Made by a program: the position numbers and the translations under genes. A stretch of DNA of 64,000 nucleotides from Pyrenophora tritici-repentis (lineage: Eukaryota > Ascomycota > Dothideomycetes > Pleosporales > Pleosporaceae): contig NC_089399.1 of assembly GCF_003171515.1 (NCBI RefSeq), positions 3,782,001 through 3,846,000 of the forward strand, written 5' to 3'. Of the stretch, positions 43,743-55,200 are shown piece by piece (positions within the stretch are counted from its first letter, which is position 1; each line of letters begins with the position of its first letter). Below the pieces are notes generated by a model. It worked only from the letters and a program-made list of their open reading frames with translations. It was not told where the DNA came from and did no database searches.

Positions 43743-46312
43743 ATGCCTCCTAAGAGTGGCATCTCGCGCACGCGTAACGTCGGTTACGACGACGACGATA
43801 TCTACGACGATGACGACTATTATGAAGAGGGCGGGGAGGATGCCGATGCAGGAGACGGCATGACAGAAGACGACAAAGAACAGATGCGCACAGGCACAAT
43901 ACGAGTGAGGGAAGCTCTGGGAGACGTGAGCGACTTTACAAGCGATGAGCAAATCCAAGAAGCTTTATGGCATTACTACTACGACGTGGGCAAGAGTGTG
44001 TCGTACTTGAAGAACAAGCTGGGGGTTGCGGAACCAAAGCAAGAAGCACCCAAGCAGGAAAAGGCCAAACCAACGTCGCGGTTCGATCAGGCTGCCAGCG
44101 TAGCGCATCAGAATGCGCCCACAACTGCAGGTAAGCACACTCACATATACTTTAGCGACATGCAAGAGTCCGTCTGTCCTGTCGCACCGTTGCCCACCAT
44201 CTGCCTGCCCCCAATCTCGATGCCTGCCGCCAACTCTGCTGTCACAGACTTCTTCTGGGATATCCCCTGGGGCAACGTACCACCCGAACGTATAGGTGTT
44301 ATAACCGTCGATGCGCCACACTACAGAGGAGGTTTGCTGGGAGGTTCTTCAAAGTTGGCTGCACTTGCAGCTAAGCGAAGAAAGGAGCGAGAGGATGCCG
44401 AAGCTGCAGCCTCAAAAACAAAAAGTAATGCGGACGCGGCCATCGCCATGCTCGACAAGCTCTCGGTCAACAATCCAGAGAAACCCAGCAGTGTAGAAGC
44501 AGAGCGCCCATCTCGAACGTCTAGATACCCCATCCGAAGACGTTCCCCGTCGCCAGCCCCAGAGGCCCCAAAGGAACCTGAGACGGTGGAGCCTGACGCG
44601 CCACAGCCAGCCATCGTTGTTGATTTCCCAGCGCAACGCGCAACAGCCTCAATGTTTGCTTCCACTCTTTGCGGGTCTGATTACGCGACCAAGCATCCAC
44701 AACCCCAGATTGAAGAATTCCCAGTGCCATTCGCTGCGTACAAGTCTTTTGATGGAACAGAAGCCTTTGCAGGACCGAGTCCGGACGATGTGGTGCGGGC
44801 AGCACAGGCAAAGGGCGCGGGCGGCGGACGCCACTAGACTCTTGTACATTATCAAGTCGCATTTCTAAGGCATACAGGAACTACACCGAAAAAGAAGAAG
44901 AAGCAGACCAACGGTGATTTGGCAGAGTCAGTCGAGAAGCTCGCCGTTTCCGAAGAGTCTAGAGTTAAGAGCAAGAACCTCAATGTGATAGATGAGTTCG
45001 AGAAGAGCAATATGAAGCGAATGGCGAATTTTGTCGTATTGGGTGAGTAAAATACCGAATAATCCTGCTGTTGTTACAATACTAAGAGTGAAAAGGACAT
45101 GTTGATCACGGCAAGAGCACACTCATGGGCCGTCTGCTCTATGATCTCAAAGTCATCGACCAACGGTCAATAGACAAACTGCGAAAAGAGGCAGAGACTA
45201 TTGGAAAGTCGTCGTTCGCACTAGCCTGGGTTATGGATGAGACCAGCGAAGAGCGAAGCCGTGGCGTTACTGTTGATATCGCAACCAACTACTTCGAGAC
45301 AGAAAAGACGCGCTTTACAATATTGGACGCGCCTGGACATAAGGACTTCATCCCAAATATGATTTCTGGAGCGTCACAAGCCGACTTTCCGGTCCTAGTC
45401 ATCGACGCGAGTACGAACAGCTTTGAGTCTGGTCTCAAAGGTCAAACAAAGGAGCATATCTTGATCGCACGAAGCATGGGAATGCAGCATATCATCGTAG
45501 CTGTAAACAAGATGGACACCGTTGGCTGGTCAAAATCTCGATTCGACGAAATCACCAAGCGCATGTCAACTTTCCTCACAGACGCAAGCTTTTTGGAAAA
45601 GCGGATAACCTTCATACCACTAGCTGGTCTTACCGGCGAAAACGTCGTCAAAAAGATTGAAAACTCCGCCGCACATTGGTACACGGGCGAAACGCTTCTA
45701 GAAGCTCTCGAACGCATCGAAATACCCAAGCGAAACCTCCAAAAGTCCCTCCGTCTCTCCGTCGCCGATGTCTTCCGCGGAGACATGCGCTCGCCACTCA
45801 GCATATCCGGCCGCATCGAAGCCGGAACACTTCAAATCGGCGACGTAATCCTCGCGCTCCCTGCCAACGAAACCGCAACCATCAAATCCATCGAAGTCCA
45901 AGATGCGCCCGTAGAATGGGCTGTTGCAGGCCAGATCCCCACCCTACACCTCGCAGATATCGACCCCATTCACCTCCGCCAAGGCGACATTGTCTGCGCC
46001 CCCAAAGACCCCGTCAAACTCGTCAAGGCTTTTACATCTAAGCTCTTGGCCTTTGAACACGTGTTGCCTATGCCTGTGGAGGTGTTCCGCAGCACGCTTA
46101 ACTCGCCCGGTGGAATCAGGACGTTGAGTGCTAAGCTGAATAAGTTTACGGGCGAAGTTGTGAAGAAGAGGCCGAGAATTGTTAAACCGGGTGAGGTTGC
46201 AAGAGTGGTGGTGCAATTGGAGAGAGAGTTACCGATTGAAGAGGGGATGAGGGTTGTGTTGAGGGAGAGAGGGAGGACGGTTGGAGCGGGGTTGATGGAG
46301 AATGTGGCGTAG
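43743..46312 (+). CDS. HBS1: HBS1/SKI7-type translational GTPase (no-go/non-stop decay)
   Basis: eRF3/eEF1A-related GTPase that, with Dom34, frees stalled ribosomes. Exons 43743-44130, 44248-44814, 44878-45042 and 45096-46312 give 778 residues. The N-terminal HBS1_N segment is VREALGDVSDFTSDEQIQEA then LWHYYYDVGKSVSYLKNKL. Next come FFWDIPWGNVPPER, GGLLGGSSKLAALAA, ASMFASTLCGS and PSPDDVVRAAQAKG. The GTPase has P-loop GHVDHGKST from residue 374 (rebuilt across intron 3), switch GVTVDIA, DAPGHKDF, NKMD and LAGLTGEN, followed by two beta-barrel domains. Intron 1 is 117 bp, stop-free and in frame. Intron 2 is odd: no GT donor fits, a TAG lies at 44835-44837 in the same frame, and the best solution is a 63 bp GC..AG intron (44815-44877). 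Retention gives a 325-residue product without GTPase, like the SKI7-type isoform known from other eukaryotes. Confidence 0.93.
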
Positions 46313-46535
46313 GGAGGGTTGTGGGGGAGACACTTCGGTGTTTTTGTCTGGTCTGCGTGAAAAAAAATGCTTGTTGAAGATATGATGAGGTTTAGAATAT
46401 ACATGTTTCTTTCTATTTCTGTGTGTTGTGACTGCGTTTTCTATGATGTTATCGTCTAAGCTATATTCATGATGCTCATCATCGTCAACTATTCATACAA
46501 ATCCCAACTCACCCTACACACCCCAGCAAACCCTC

Positions 46536-48250
46536 TCATCTCTTATCCGCCCAAGGCGCCCGGGTACTCGGCTGCTGCTGCTGCGCATCTCCCCCACCGC
46601 CCCTCGCCCATGGCGCCGCTGTACCACTTCCCGGAGGAGGTGGGGCCGGCGTCCTCGACGCCCACGGCGCTTTAGTAGGTTGGTCCGGTCCACTCGGTAC
46701 CTGTGGGCCCTGGGTCGCTGCCCCCCTCGCCCACGGCGCAGATGTCATTGGCATACCACCACCGGGTGCTTGACCCCCACCACGCGCAGAAGAAGCTGTT
46801 GCCCACGGCGCCGTTGTACTCTGCATACCGCCTTGCGCAGGTACCTGGCGAATAGCATTACCCGCCCACGGCGCCGCCGTACCTGCAGCAGCGGTACCCT
46901 GCGGAGGCAGCGGTCTCGTCATCGCAGGCGCAGAGGAATCGGCGAGTGCGTCTCGTAAGGGTGCTTGGGAAGCAGAACCAGCAGCATTAGTGGTAGCAGA
47001 AGACGGAGAAGAAGATTTCGGTTGACTAGCTGTATGGACAGTGGCTTGGATTTCCTTTGCTGCTGGGTCGGGGGTGAAGGGGAAGAGGGAGCCGAAGGGG
47101 AAGTGTTGGACGACTGGGAATTTGGAGAGGACTTCTGCGTTGTACATTTTGATCATTCCCTGTGTCGTTGCTGTTAGTTATTTTACTGCTCCGACAAGCA
47201 GGTTTTGAGGGAGGATGGAGCATCGAGTTTGAGATCTTGGAGAGTAGAACTTACCTTGTTGATCTTTGCCCACCCGGCTTTTACACCAGAGACGTCGTAC
47301 AGGATGTTGCTGTGTTCCCAGAACGGACCTTTTTTCACGTCGTAGATGAAGCCGATGGCGCTGAAATACATGTTTCGTCGTCGTTCGCGCTCTACGGCTG
47401 GGGCTTTGGCTACGTCACCGGGGTGCGGTGCTGATGGTAGTGAGCCTTCTGCTGCGACATCCCCGGGTGTAGTTATGGGCGGGGAGAATTGTGCGCTGCC
47501 GAATATGTATGGCAAGAAGAAATGATCGTCCAGACCCCATACGCCGTGTGATCCTGCGGGTTCCAACGTGTATGTCAAGATGAGCCGCCTGATGAGCGCA
47601 AGGTAGGGTTCGATAACACCCAGCACGATGCCACGCTCTTGATCTCCATCTTGCGATTCAGGGAAAGCACCGAGTTTCCAAAGACATCCGAGGAAGGCGA
47701 GGAAAGAAAGTTCATGGCCCGTTCCGTAGTCTAAGCGCTGTGAACTACCAAAACTGCCGATAAGATAGGCTTCTAGTTCTGTTTTGGCGGGCACATCAGA
47801 GGTAGATTTGAATGCCAAGACTGAGGCCGGTAGATGTTGATCTAGCAAGTCCGGAACCCTTTCCCGCACAATATCGTACCAGGTCCTGAAGCTCACGTTT
47901 CCGAAGCGGCGGGGTCCAGGGTCCGGAGGTGCCTCATCGATGATGGATGTTAGGGCTTCGAGAAGCTTGGCAAGGCTTTGGACAATAGGCGGGTGGGGCA
48001 CGTCCGGGTCATTTAGGATCCATTCCTTGAAAGATGCATCTTTTCCTTGCTCTTTACTGTTAACTTTGCGCGGTATCATGGAAGTGTTGAGCTGGAAGAT
48101 GAAGGTCATGATGTCGGCGTAGGCCCTACTGGCAAGAAAAAACGTAACGTCATCGCCATCGTGGATACGTTTGACGGGGAGTTGGAAGGCGTGTCCTGCA
48201 TCTTTATCGATTACATCCAAGACGGGGGCGTTGTGGGTGTTGGATGCCAT
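46536..48250 (-). CDS. RRD1: PP2A phosphatase activator, PTPA family (Rrd1 homologue) with APWA-repeat tail
   Basis: Peptidyl-prolyl isomerase-type activator of protein phosphatase 2A and relatives, acting in the cytosol and nucleus. Exons from the right are 47255-48250 and 46536-47159, joined in phase 0 by a 95 bp intron (539 residues). The start at 48250 ([20 protein letters not shown]) is favoured; an in-frame Met at 48316 would add 22 residues. PTPA marks are [81 protein letters not shown] and [20 protein letters not shown]. The C-terminal 150 residues are a disordered extension with six [ST]xAPWA motifs. It is divergent from the next gene over 179 bp. The core domain is intact and complete. 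Confidence 0.93.
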
Positions 48251-48429
48251 GATGAGGGTTGGATAGTCTTGTTCTTGGGTAGTGGGTGTCGGGCCATCTG
48301 TTCGCTCATGTGACAACGTGTTTTGGGGGTGGACCCACTATTCGCGCTTTCCCAGCTTCTGGCACCCGACCCCACCATAGCGGATACATTCACTCTCGCG
48401 GGTTGCACTAGCGACCGATAGATTCGCTG
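48251..48429. promoter_or_regulatory. Compact bidirectional promoter, RRD1 and SANT-like gene
   Basis: Only 179 bp separate the favoured start codons of the two divergent genes. If RRD1 starts at 48316 the gap is 113 bp. No specific site can be named. Confidence 0.4.
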
Positions 48430-51132
48430 ATGGCGCGTCTTAACGATCCGCCAAAGAGGATAGGTAGGTGTTTTGCTGTGTTGCCTTGCTGCCCGACGGG
48501 CGTAGCGGCTACCCGCGTGAAGCTGTCGCAATGACATAGTAGCTGCTACCCTAATAAACCTATGCTTCCATCTCATGCGATTTAAACTGACGATACCGGA
48601 ATAGGCTACGAAGCCTCGCCCTCAGCCACTCGCGCATCCAGCCCTCCCCCCTCTAACGAAGACGCGGAAGCTGCCGCCCAGCAACTCTTCACCGAAACCG
48701 AATCGCGTTCCCCTGTCGCAAATGTCCCACCACCTTCTGCAGTCCTCGGAGCAAACCTCCTCAATGCAGCGCGTATAGAGCACCGAAATAGTAGTCCGCC
48801 GGTAGACATGGCGTGCAAAGCAAGAGGCAAGCTCAAGCGGGTGACCATGGTTCCTGATGGCCCGAGGCAGAATCTCGCTAGACGGGGGGATGTGTATGAT
48901 ATCGAATTGAGTCCTGAGAAAGGCCGATATGCGCTGCCGGAAAAGGTCAATCACAAGAAGCTAAAGGTTATGAAGAAAAAGAACAAGAAGGTGGAGCAGG
49001 AGAAGGTCCATGAGCCTATTGCTTCGTCAGATGCTCCGGTGCTGGAAGCGAGTGGACGGCAGTCGGTTGAAGTCTTGGCTCAGGTTGGAGTCGGGGACGA
49101 TAATGAAGAGCGCCCTTTACCTCCATCCCCGTCCCAAGCTGCCTTTGCTGGTACCGACGACCACGTTAATGAGGCAGTTGAGGAGACTGGCCGACCGGAA
49201 GATGTAGAAATTGAAGAAACGCTCGCCGACGGAAAGCCTCGATGCATCGCAGTTGCTTACAAGTACGACAAACGTACGGGTCCTCGTTACCAGCAGTGTA
49301 AAAAAGGTGGATGCTATGCTACAGAGACCGGAACACGATGCAGTATACACCATGACAAGCATCCTGCCGTGAGGTGTGGAGACATCACAGTCATAGAAGG
49401 CACCACTACGCAATGTCATAGAATCGCGACGGTGGAAACTATCAATGGTGCACGGTGTCCGACCCACGAGAACCAACATGCGATACAACCGCCAAAGTCG
49501 CCTGTACAGGAAGAAGAAGCTCCAACCAGTGCGCAACCCACGTCTAAGAGGAAATTGGTCTCAGAGACTGGCAGTGACATGCCTCAGAACCCAAGGAGAC
49601 ATCTGGAGCAGAGCTTGGGCAGTTCTGATCCCATAAAAAGAAACCAACGTCAAGTGCAAATCCCGGTTCGCAAGAGTAAGAAACAACGGACCGACAAAGA
49701 GCCAATAGATGTCCAGGACACTGCAAACACAGAAATAGGAGAGCGATCAGAACTAGAACCTGCCAAGAAACGTGGAAAGCCCCGAAAGCAAGCTTCTAGC
49801 GGAAGTACCAAGTCGAGTGACCAGGTCCCAGGCGGAGCGCAAAGTGCAGATAGCAATAGGGAAGAGTCAGTGCAAGCCACAAATACCGTCGGTGAAGTGG
49901 CCTCAGATGATGCATATGTCGAAGACGCGTCGCAACATGCTGAATCTGATTCAGAAGAACGTGAAAAGGCACCTAGAATTGTTTCTGAGCACACTGGTGA
50001 CATTGAAACTATTTTCAAGTTCCTCGACATCGAAGAACGCGCTGGAAAGTGTCAAACCAAACTGGCAAGAGTTATCAGGCGTACATGCTATAGAGGCGCT
50101 CCCAAAAAAGAGGACGACATGTCAATGGACGAAGTCATGGAGAGTGTTGACACAGTGCAATCGCAGCTTAGACTTGTTCATTCAGAGCTCGAAGAGGTAG
50201 ACCGACCAGCATTCAAGGCTGATGCCTACAGTCATGTCTTCCACCATCTGACGCTATTCCTTGAGGCACTGTACGATTGGCTGTCTGAGAAATGTGGTAC
50301 CGTGACTGAGTCGCAGGAAGCGCTGCGTATACTGTTACGACTCATGGGCCATATTTTGACGTTGAAGGACATGATTACCACATGGAACGTCTCTGTACCT
50401 CAACGCTACAGGGGTGATAGACTCATCCGAGACGTCGACTCGGGGCTCATTACTCCGCTTCGACAGGTGGTAAAGGTGTATCGCACACGTCTGAGTCAAC
50501 TCAAAGATGAGCAGCGACGTCTTGAACAACTGGAGGAGCTTCAGCGGAGAGTGCAGCAGAAAGCAGAAGAAGAGAGAATTCAGATGGAAATACGAGAGAA
50601 AAAGCTAACAGCGTGGAGACGCTGGCAGGAGCTGCATGTAGCTCGTATGCGGTGCGAGCCAAACCCTATAAGAAGAAGGAATCTCGTCATTACACCCCTG
50701 GAATCTATCGAAGCTGCTGAAGAAAGGGATGCAAATGGCTTCGAGTTTGAGCGAATACCAGTCTTCATGCCGCGTTCCCATCCACCTCACCACTCGGGGT
50801 CAACACGCACAGATAATCACGAATGGACTGATGAAGAGGAGGCGGCCCTACTGGAAGGGCTGGAGCATTGTGCAGGTAAGCCACGTTATCAATTTTGCTG
50901 ACCATCTGAGTTGTACTAATTGTAACCAGGGCATCGAGTCCTCGAGGATGTATTCCAAAAATACTGTAATCCCAATGCTGGGTCACATCCATACCGTGGT
51001 ATTCTACGCGATTGCACCGTTACCGATATCACGGCGAGATCTGCACGGTTCCGAGCAGAGCTGTGCAATTTGTATCAGAATAATGGGTGGCAAATCCCAG
51101 ACTGGGTGAAAAGTATACCGGTGTTGCCCTAG
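48430..51132 (+). CDS. Hypothetical SANT/Myb-like protein with tandem Cys/His module
   Basis: Exons 48430-48463, 48605-50875 and 50930-51132 give 835 residues. The short first exon (MARLNDPPKRI) is inferred because the frame is coding-like well upstream of the Met at 48808 (GANLLNAARIEHRNSSPPVD) and a GTAGGT donor fits in phase 1. Residues about 215-300 carry two similar Cys/His units: RCIAVAYKYDKRTGPRYQQC with GTRCSIHHDKH, then RCGDITVIEG with CHRIA and GARCPTHENQH, a possible zinc fold. A charged disordered region with nuclear-localisation-like KRK and KKQR patches follows, then a helical region (LLRLMGHILTLKDMITTWNV) and a coiled coil. The end is SANT-like: EWTDEEEAALLEGLEHCAG, VLEDVFQKYC and GWQIPDWVKSIPVLP. 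Probably nuclear and chromatin-linked. Function not known to me. Confidence 0.78.
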
Positions 51133-51844
51133 AGGGTTTGGAAAATCACCACTAGAGCTGCAAGGTACCACGAGACACGGTAGTAATGGGTCCCTTTCAC
51201 AGCGAATAACCTTGGTTGAATCGATTTTAATGATACCCTGTTGTACGTTGGTATGAAAATGCAATGAATGAGCATATGAACCTTGGTTCTACAAGGGCAG
51301 GGTCAACCCGCTAGTCGCTTCCCCTCTTGCACCTATGTACTTAAATTCATCGAACTCCTGACTTCTCCCCAGACCATCTGATCTAGCAAATACAGTTTCC
51401 CCCTCAGTAAATCTCGACTCGACTGTTTTTGGCACTAACCCTGTGGTCATAATCATCCACTTCTTGGCACGGTTGAGTGAAAGTGCAACGACTTTCGCCA
51501 CTTGGCTACCGCACATACAGGTAGACCCTTTTTACACTCCTAGGCAGGAAATCCTTCCATTTTATCGCAACCACATTATACCTACGATTAATCCACGTCG
51601 CACAGACATACCTTGCGCGCACCTCTACGCAGCAGACGCTTCCTAAGGGTACTTAAGCTCCTTTCCCCCAAGACCTACTTTCCTTCCCACCGCAACCCCA
51701 TACGACCAATGCACCGAGTGTGCAGCTCACATCGATCGCTCACTAAAAGCGCTGCACTCGATATACCGAAACACCTTTTCTACCACCACCACCATCTCAC
51801 TCATTCAACCCCACCACAACTTCAAATCACATCCAACCGCAGCT
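51133..51844. other. Intergenic, 0.7 kb
   Basis: Between tandem + strand genes. The part before 51845 is C/A/T-rich with CACCACCACC runs and reads like a promoter and leader. No gene or RNA seen. Confidence 0.55.
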
Positions 51845-53692
51845 ATGTCTTCCTTCGATTATAGCCAGCAGTACTACGGCGGCTTTGATCCGGAATCGCT
51901 GCGCGCCCTTGCCAAAGCCCGCTGTGTCAAGGCCACTGAAACCGACGACGATAAGCGCATTGTGGCCTTGTTGATGCAGCAAGAAAACGAGACAGGTTGC
52001 CATCCTTTTCCTAACGACGATAATATGTCTGAGCTGGAATCCGGCAAGGCATGGGATGCAGGAAAGCCGTTTCCCGCCCAGGCGTCTCTTGCTGCTCAGA
52101 AGAAGGATGACGAGGGCTGGGAAGTCGCTGGTGTCAAGAGCAAGAAGGGTAAGGGACAAGCTCAGCCAAAGAAGAAGATGGCTGCGACTCTTGTTCCTGT
52201 CTCCAAGCCCGCGGTTGTTGTTCCCAAGTCTCCCGTTGCATCCCTCTCCAAGGCTGAGCTGGGCACCGCCGTCAAGGATGATGCGATCTCTGTCGCTGAG
52301 ACTGGAGTCTTCGTCTTCTGTCCAATTCCCCAGATTGTTTGGCCAAAGTCCAAAGCTGGCTCCAGCACCAAGACGTCGATCATTGCTGGGCCAGTCAAGG
52401 GCAAGGATGGAAAGATGCCAATTCCCATCTCGCAATTGGCAGCTGAGTGGGATGCTTTGTGGACTGGCTGCCCTAAGTCGCCTCTTCAGTGCGTTGTGAA
52501 GAAGACTTCACACGTGGGCAAGACTGCTGACAAGGCTGCTTTGCCGAAGCCTGCCCCCAAGATTGCCTCCGCAGACGTATCAAAGTCTGCCGACCCAGTT
52601 GTCCCAGTTGTTCCCGCGGAACCCGCTTCTTCCAGCAGCAAGACCGAGTCTTTGGTTAGTAGTTCTCCTGCTACCCGAAAGTCTTGGGACTGGGCTTCTG
52701 AGGTGGAAGAGGAGGAGGCAGAGAGGGAGCTTGCCACCAAGAAGAAGCAGGAGGAGAAGCCAGTCGAGGAGGCAGTTCTGCCTCCAACCCCAGACGAACC
52801 GGAGAAGCCTGCTGCTACCGAAGACGACAATTTTGAGGCTGGCGAGAAGCCTGAGAACCTCCCCGCTGCTCCATCGCCTGTTGCTACCGAGGCCACAGAG
52901 CAGTCTGAAGACATCCCGGCTACAGCATCGCCTACCGTATTCGACACGGCTGACGAGATCTCGGAGATTACAGCACATGTAGGTATTCAGAAGGAGGATG
53001 TGGCGATGTCTGTTGCCTCCGACATGGATGTCTCAGGCCCGGCTCCTTCCACCGAGGACGTCGCCGTCGTCACCGAGTCTTCGCCCTCAGTCCCTCCTAC
53101 TGTGCCCGAACCCGCCCACGAACATGTCCCCATCGCCCTGCCTACACCTCCATTGACCCCAGGCAACACCTCGCCTCCCCCTTCCACCGCCCCCTTTCCC
53201 AAGATCTCCAGGGCCCAGCGACGTCGGGAGAAGAAGGCCCGACAGGAATACCTGTTCTACGACGAGCTTGTCGACCAGGAAATGCGCTCTACAGAGGCGT
53301 TCATGCCTGGTGACGAGGCCATTACCTCCACTGTCCCTCCTATTGAGGAATCTTCTGACAACATCGACACCACAGAGCACGAACAGTCTGTCCATCCTTC
53401 TCCCGCCCCTTCTGCTGCCGATTCCGACGACGAGGCCGAATTCTTCGACGCCACCCCAGCGAACAAGCCCAAGCCCAAGAAGAGCGGCAAAAAGGGCGGC
53501 AAGAAGGCACAGAAGAGGGCGGCGAAGACTGCTGCAGTCACGCAGGTTACAGAGCAGGTGCCGACGCAGTCGGTGGCGGAGAAGACGAAGACTCTGTTTC
53601 ATGGGTATGGGATTCAGGCGGCTGGTTTGGCAGTGGGCTTGGTTACGTTTCCTGCGGCGTTTTTGGTGGTGTGGCTAGGTCATCAGGGCTAA
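51845..53692 (+). CDS. Hypothetical disordered protein with C-terminal membrane anchor, 615 aa
   Basis: Family not recognised. The single exon begins MSSFDYSQQYYGGFDPESL. The N-terminal 230 residues include ordered-looking blocks (LRALAKARCVKATETDDDKR, WEVAGVKSKKGKG, GVFVFCPIPQIVWPKS and PISQLAAEWDALWTGCP). The middle is a long Pro/Ala/Glu/Ser-rich spacer. Near residue 455 is a basic helix SRAQRRREKKARQEYLFYDE, then an acidic EAEFFDATP motif and a Lys-rich run KKSGKKGGKKAQKRAAK. It ends in one hydrophobic segment AAGLAVGLVTFPAAFLVVWL, consistent with a tail-anchored protein, cytosolic body and ER, peroxisomal or mitochondrial outer-membrane insertion. EFFDATP resembles an FFAT-like VAP-binding motif, but that is only a suggestion. 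Strong codon regularity supports expression. Confidence 0.75.
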   Translation: MSSFDYSQQYYGGFDPESLRALAKARCVKATETDDDKRIVALLMQQENETGCHPFPNDDNMSELESGKAWDAGKPFPAQASLAAQKKDDEGWEVAGVKSKKGKGQAQPKKKMAATLVPVSKPAVVVPKSPVASLSKAELGTAVKDDAISVAETGVFVFCPIPQIVWPKSKAGSSTKTSIIAGPVKGKDGKMPIPISQLAAEWDALWTGCPKSPLQCVVKKTSHVGKTADKAALPKPAPKIASADVSKSADPVVPVVPAEPASSSSKTESLVSSSPATRKSWDWASEVEEEEAERELATKKKQEEKPVEEAVLPPTPDEPEKPAATEDDNFEAGEKPENLPAAPSPVATEATEQSEDIPATASPTVFDTADEISEITAHVGIQKEDVAMSVASDMDVSGPAPSTEDVAVVTESSPSVPPTVPEPAHEHVPIALPTPPLTPGNTSPPPSTAPFPKISRAQRRREKKARQEYLFYDELVDQEMRSTEAFMPGDEAITSTVPPIEESSDNIDTTEHEQSVHPSPAPSAADSDDEAEFFDATPANKPKPKKSGKKGGKKAQKRAAKTAAVTQVTEQVPTQSVAEKTKTLFHGYGIQAAGLAVGLVTFPAAFLVVWLGHQG

Positions 53693-55200
53693 CTTGTGCC
53701 ATGTGGGTAGATGTTGTAGATGGATGTTTGGAAGAACTGAAGATTGCGATTAGCGTGTTTGGAGTACGGTGAAGGGTGTATGGAGTTCATGGTGGGAATT
53801 GGTAGATTTCTATGACTATCACGGTTTGCGTGTGTATGCAGCAAGTTTGCGTATAACAAGATGGCTATTATCTAGGGTCCTCAACCCTATTCACAGCGAA
53901 TACGATGTTGACTTTCCTTCAAACTATTCCCTACTGTACACTGTGCGATTTCCCATCATCTCACATAACGTGACCGCAACTGATACGAAAACAAGGAAGA
54001 ATTCCCGTTACACAAGAATTACCCAAGTGCAGACTGAAATGCTTGTTCGCACCTCGTGTCGCGAATAAGGCTGTGTCCGGCGCGACGGACAAAGAGAGGG
54101 GCTAGGTAGGTACCTAGGTAAGTATACAGGCTAGTTGACTTGCCACATGCCTGTCGCCCTGCATTTCCTGTTCCTTGCTCAACCTCACTGTGCGACGATT
54201 AGCGAGTACGAAGCAAGCTTGAAATAATGGCGTGGTATGCTAGCAAGATCGCGGTGTGTGCAATTTTGGCGGCGGCACTCTGCTGTCTTCCCGAGGTTCG
54301 CGATCTGGAGAGCGGGTGTTATCAAAGTCAAGGTCGTTCCTCGGTGCTTGGAGATGCATTCGTCTGATACAAAAGAACGGCAGTTGTGCAAATGCAGGCC
54401 AGACAATACACACACACACACACACACACGCTTATCCTACACTCAACAAAGCTGGTATAGGTAGCCCGCACCACCTAGGCGGCTTACGCGCACGCGCACA
54501 AACTCACCTGCTGCACCCGCCGTTCACGCAAACAAGCAAGCAAAAACCCACGACCTTATCATGGGGAACTAATGCCCCCACAGCACCGCAATACCTAAAA
54601 CCTCCCAGCCAGTAACAACGCCGCTCGCCGCGGGACAACCAGCACGCTAGCCCGCATGCAGAAACGATGTAGACATCATCAAACCAGCCGCAGGAAAATG
54701 CGCGAATTAATCACTCACACCCTTGGCGCAGGCAGCGTGAGAAAATCGAGGGCACACTCTCACGTGCAAAACTACCGACTGGCAGGAAGGATAAGCAGGA
54801 AAAGGGCCGTAATGAAGGAACGCAAAAGGCTTGGAAAGGTGGCGGAGCAGCACGTTGGTAGATGGTGCTGATCACTCGCTCTCGTTTTGCACGTGAGATA
54901 AATCCCTCATACGTAGGACGGATTCGGGGTTGACCTCATGTAAACACAATCGGCTCTCTTGCATCTGTTTTTTCCCTCGCAACCCCTTGGTCCTTGCTTG
55001 CCTTGCTTACTGTAAGGTGATCAACCCCCTCAGTTTTTACTCGCTTGCTGTTACCACCGCTGCGGTATTTCTTGCGTGTTGCGGCTGTCCTAACGTATTA
55101 TACACGCCTGCGCCCTTTGTTGTACAACTTTATTCCCTTCACACCCTGCGTCTTTCCGTTCGTTCAACACGCATAATTGCCTCAACTTCGGATCGGAAAT
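53693..55200. other. Intergenic, 1.5 kb
   Basis: 3' flank of the tail-anchored protein gene and promoter of the TrkH gene. It holds palindromic TAGGTAGGTACCTAGGTA-like sequence near 54102-54120, an AC dinucleotide repeat at 54408-54429 and the copies of CACGTG-like half sites typical of chance. No protein gene is recognised; an extra 5' exon of the transporter cannot be excluded. Confidence 0.5.
54408..54429. repeat. AC dinucleotide microsatellite
   Basis: Eleven uninterrupted AC units. A useful length-polymorphic marker, with no other meaning visible. Confidence 0.9.

Noticed and set aside
43743..46312. HBS1 as a pseudogene because of the internal TAG
   Set aside because: All GTPase motifs and domains are intact, and a 63 bp intron of normal length removes the stop.
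54408..54429. AC repeat as a telomeric or subtelomeric mark
   Set aside because: Fungal telomere repeats are TTAGGG-like; this is an ordinary microsatellite amid housekeeping genes.
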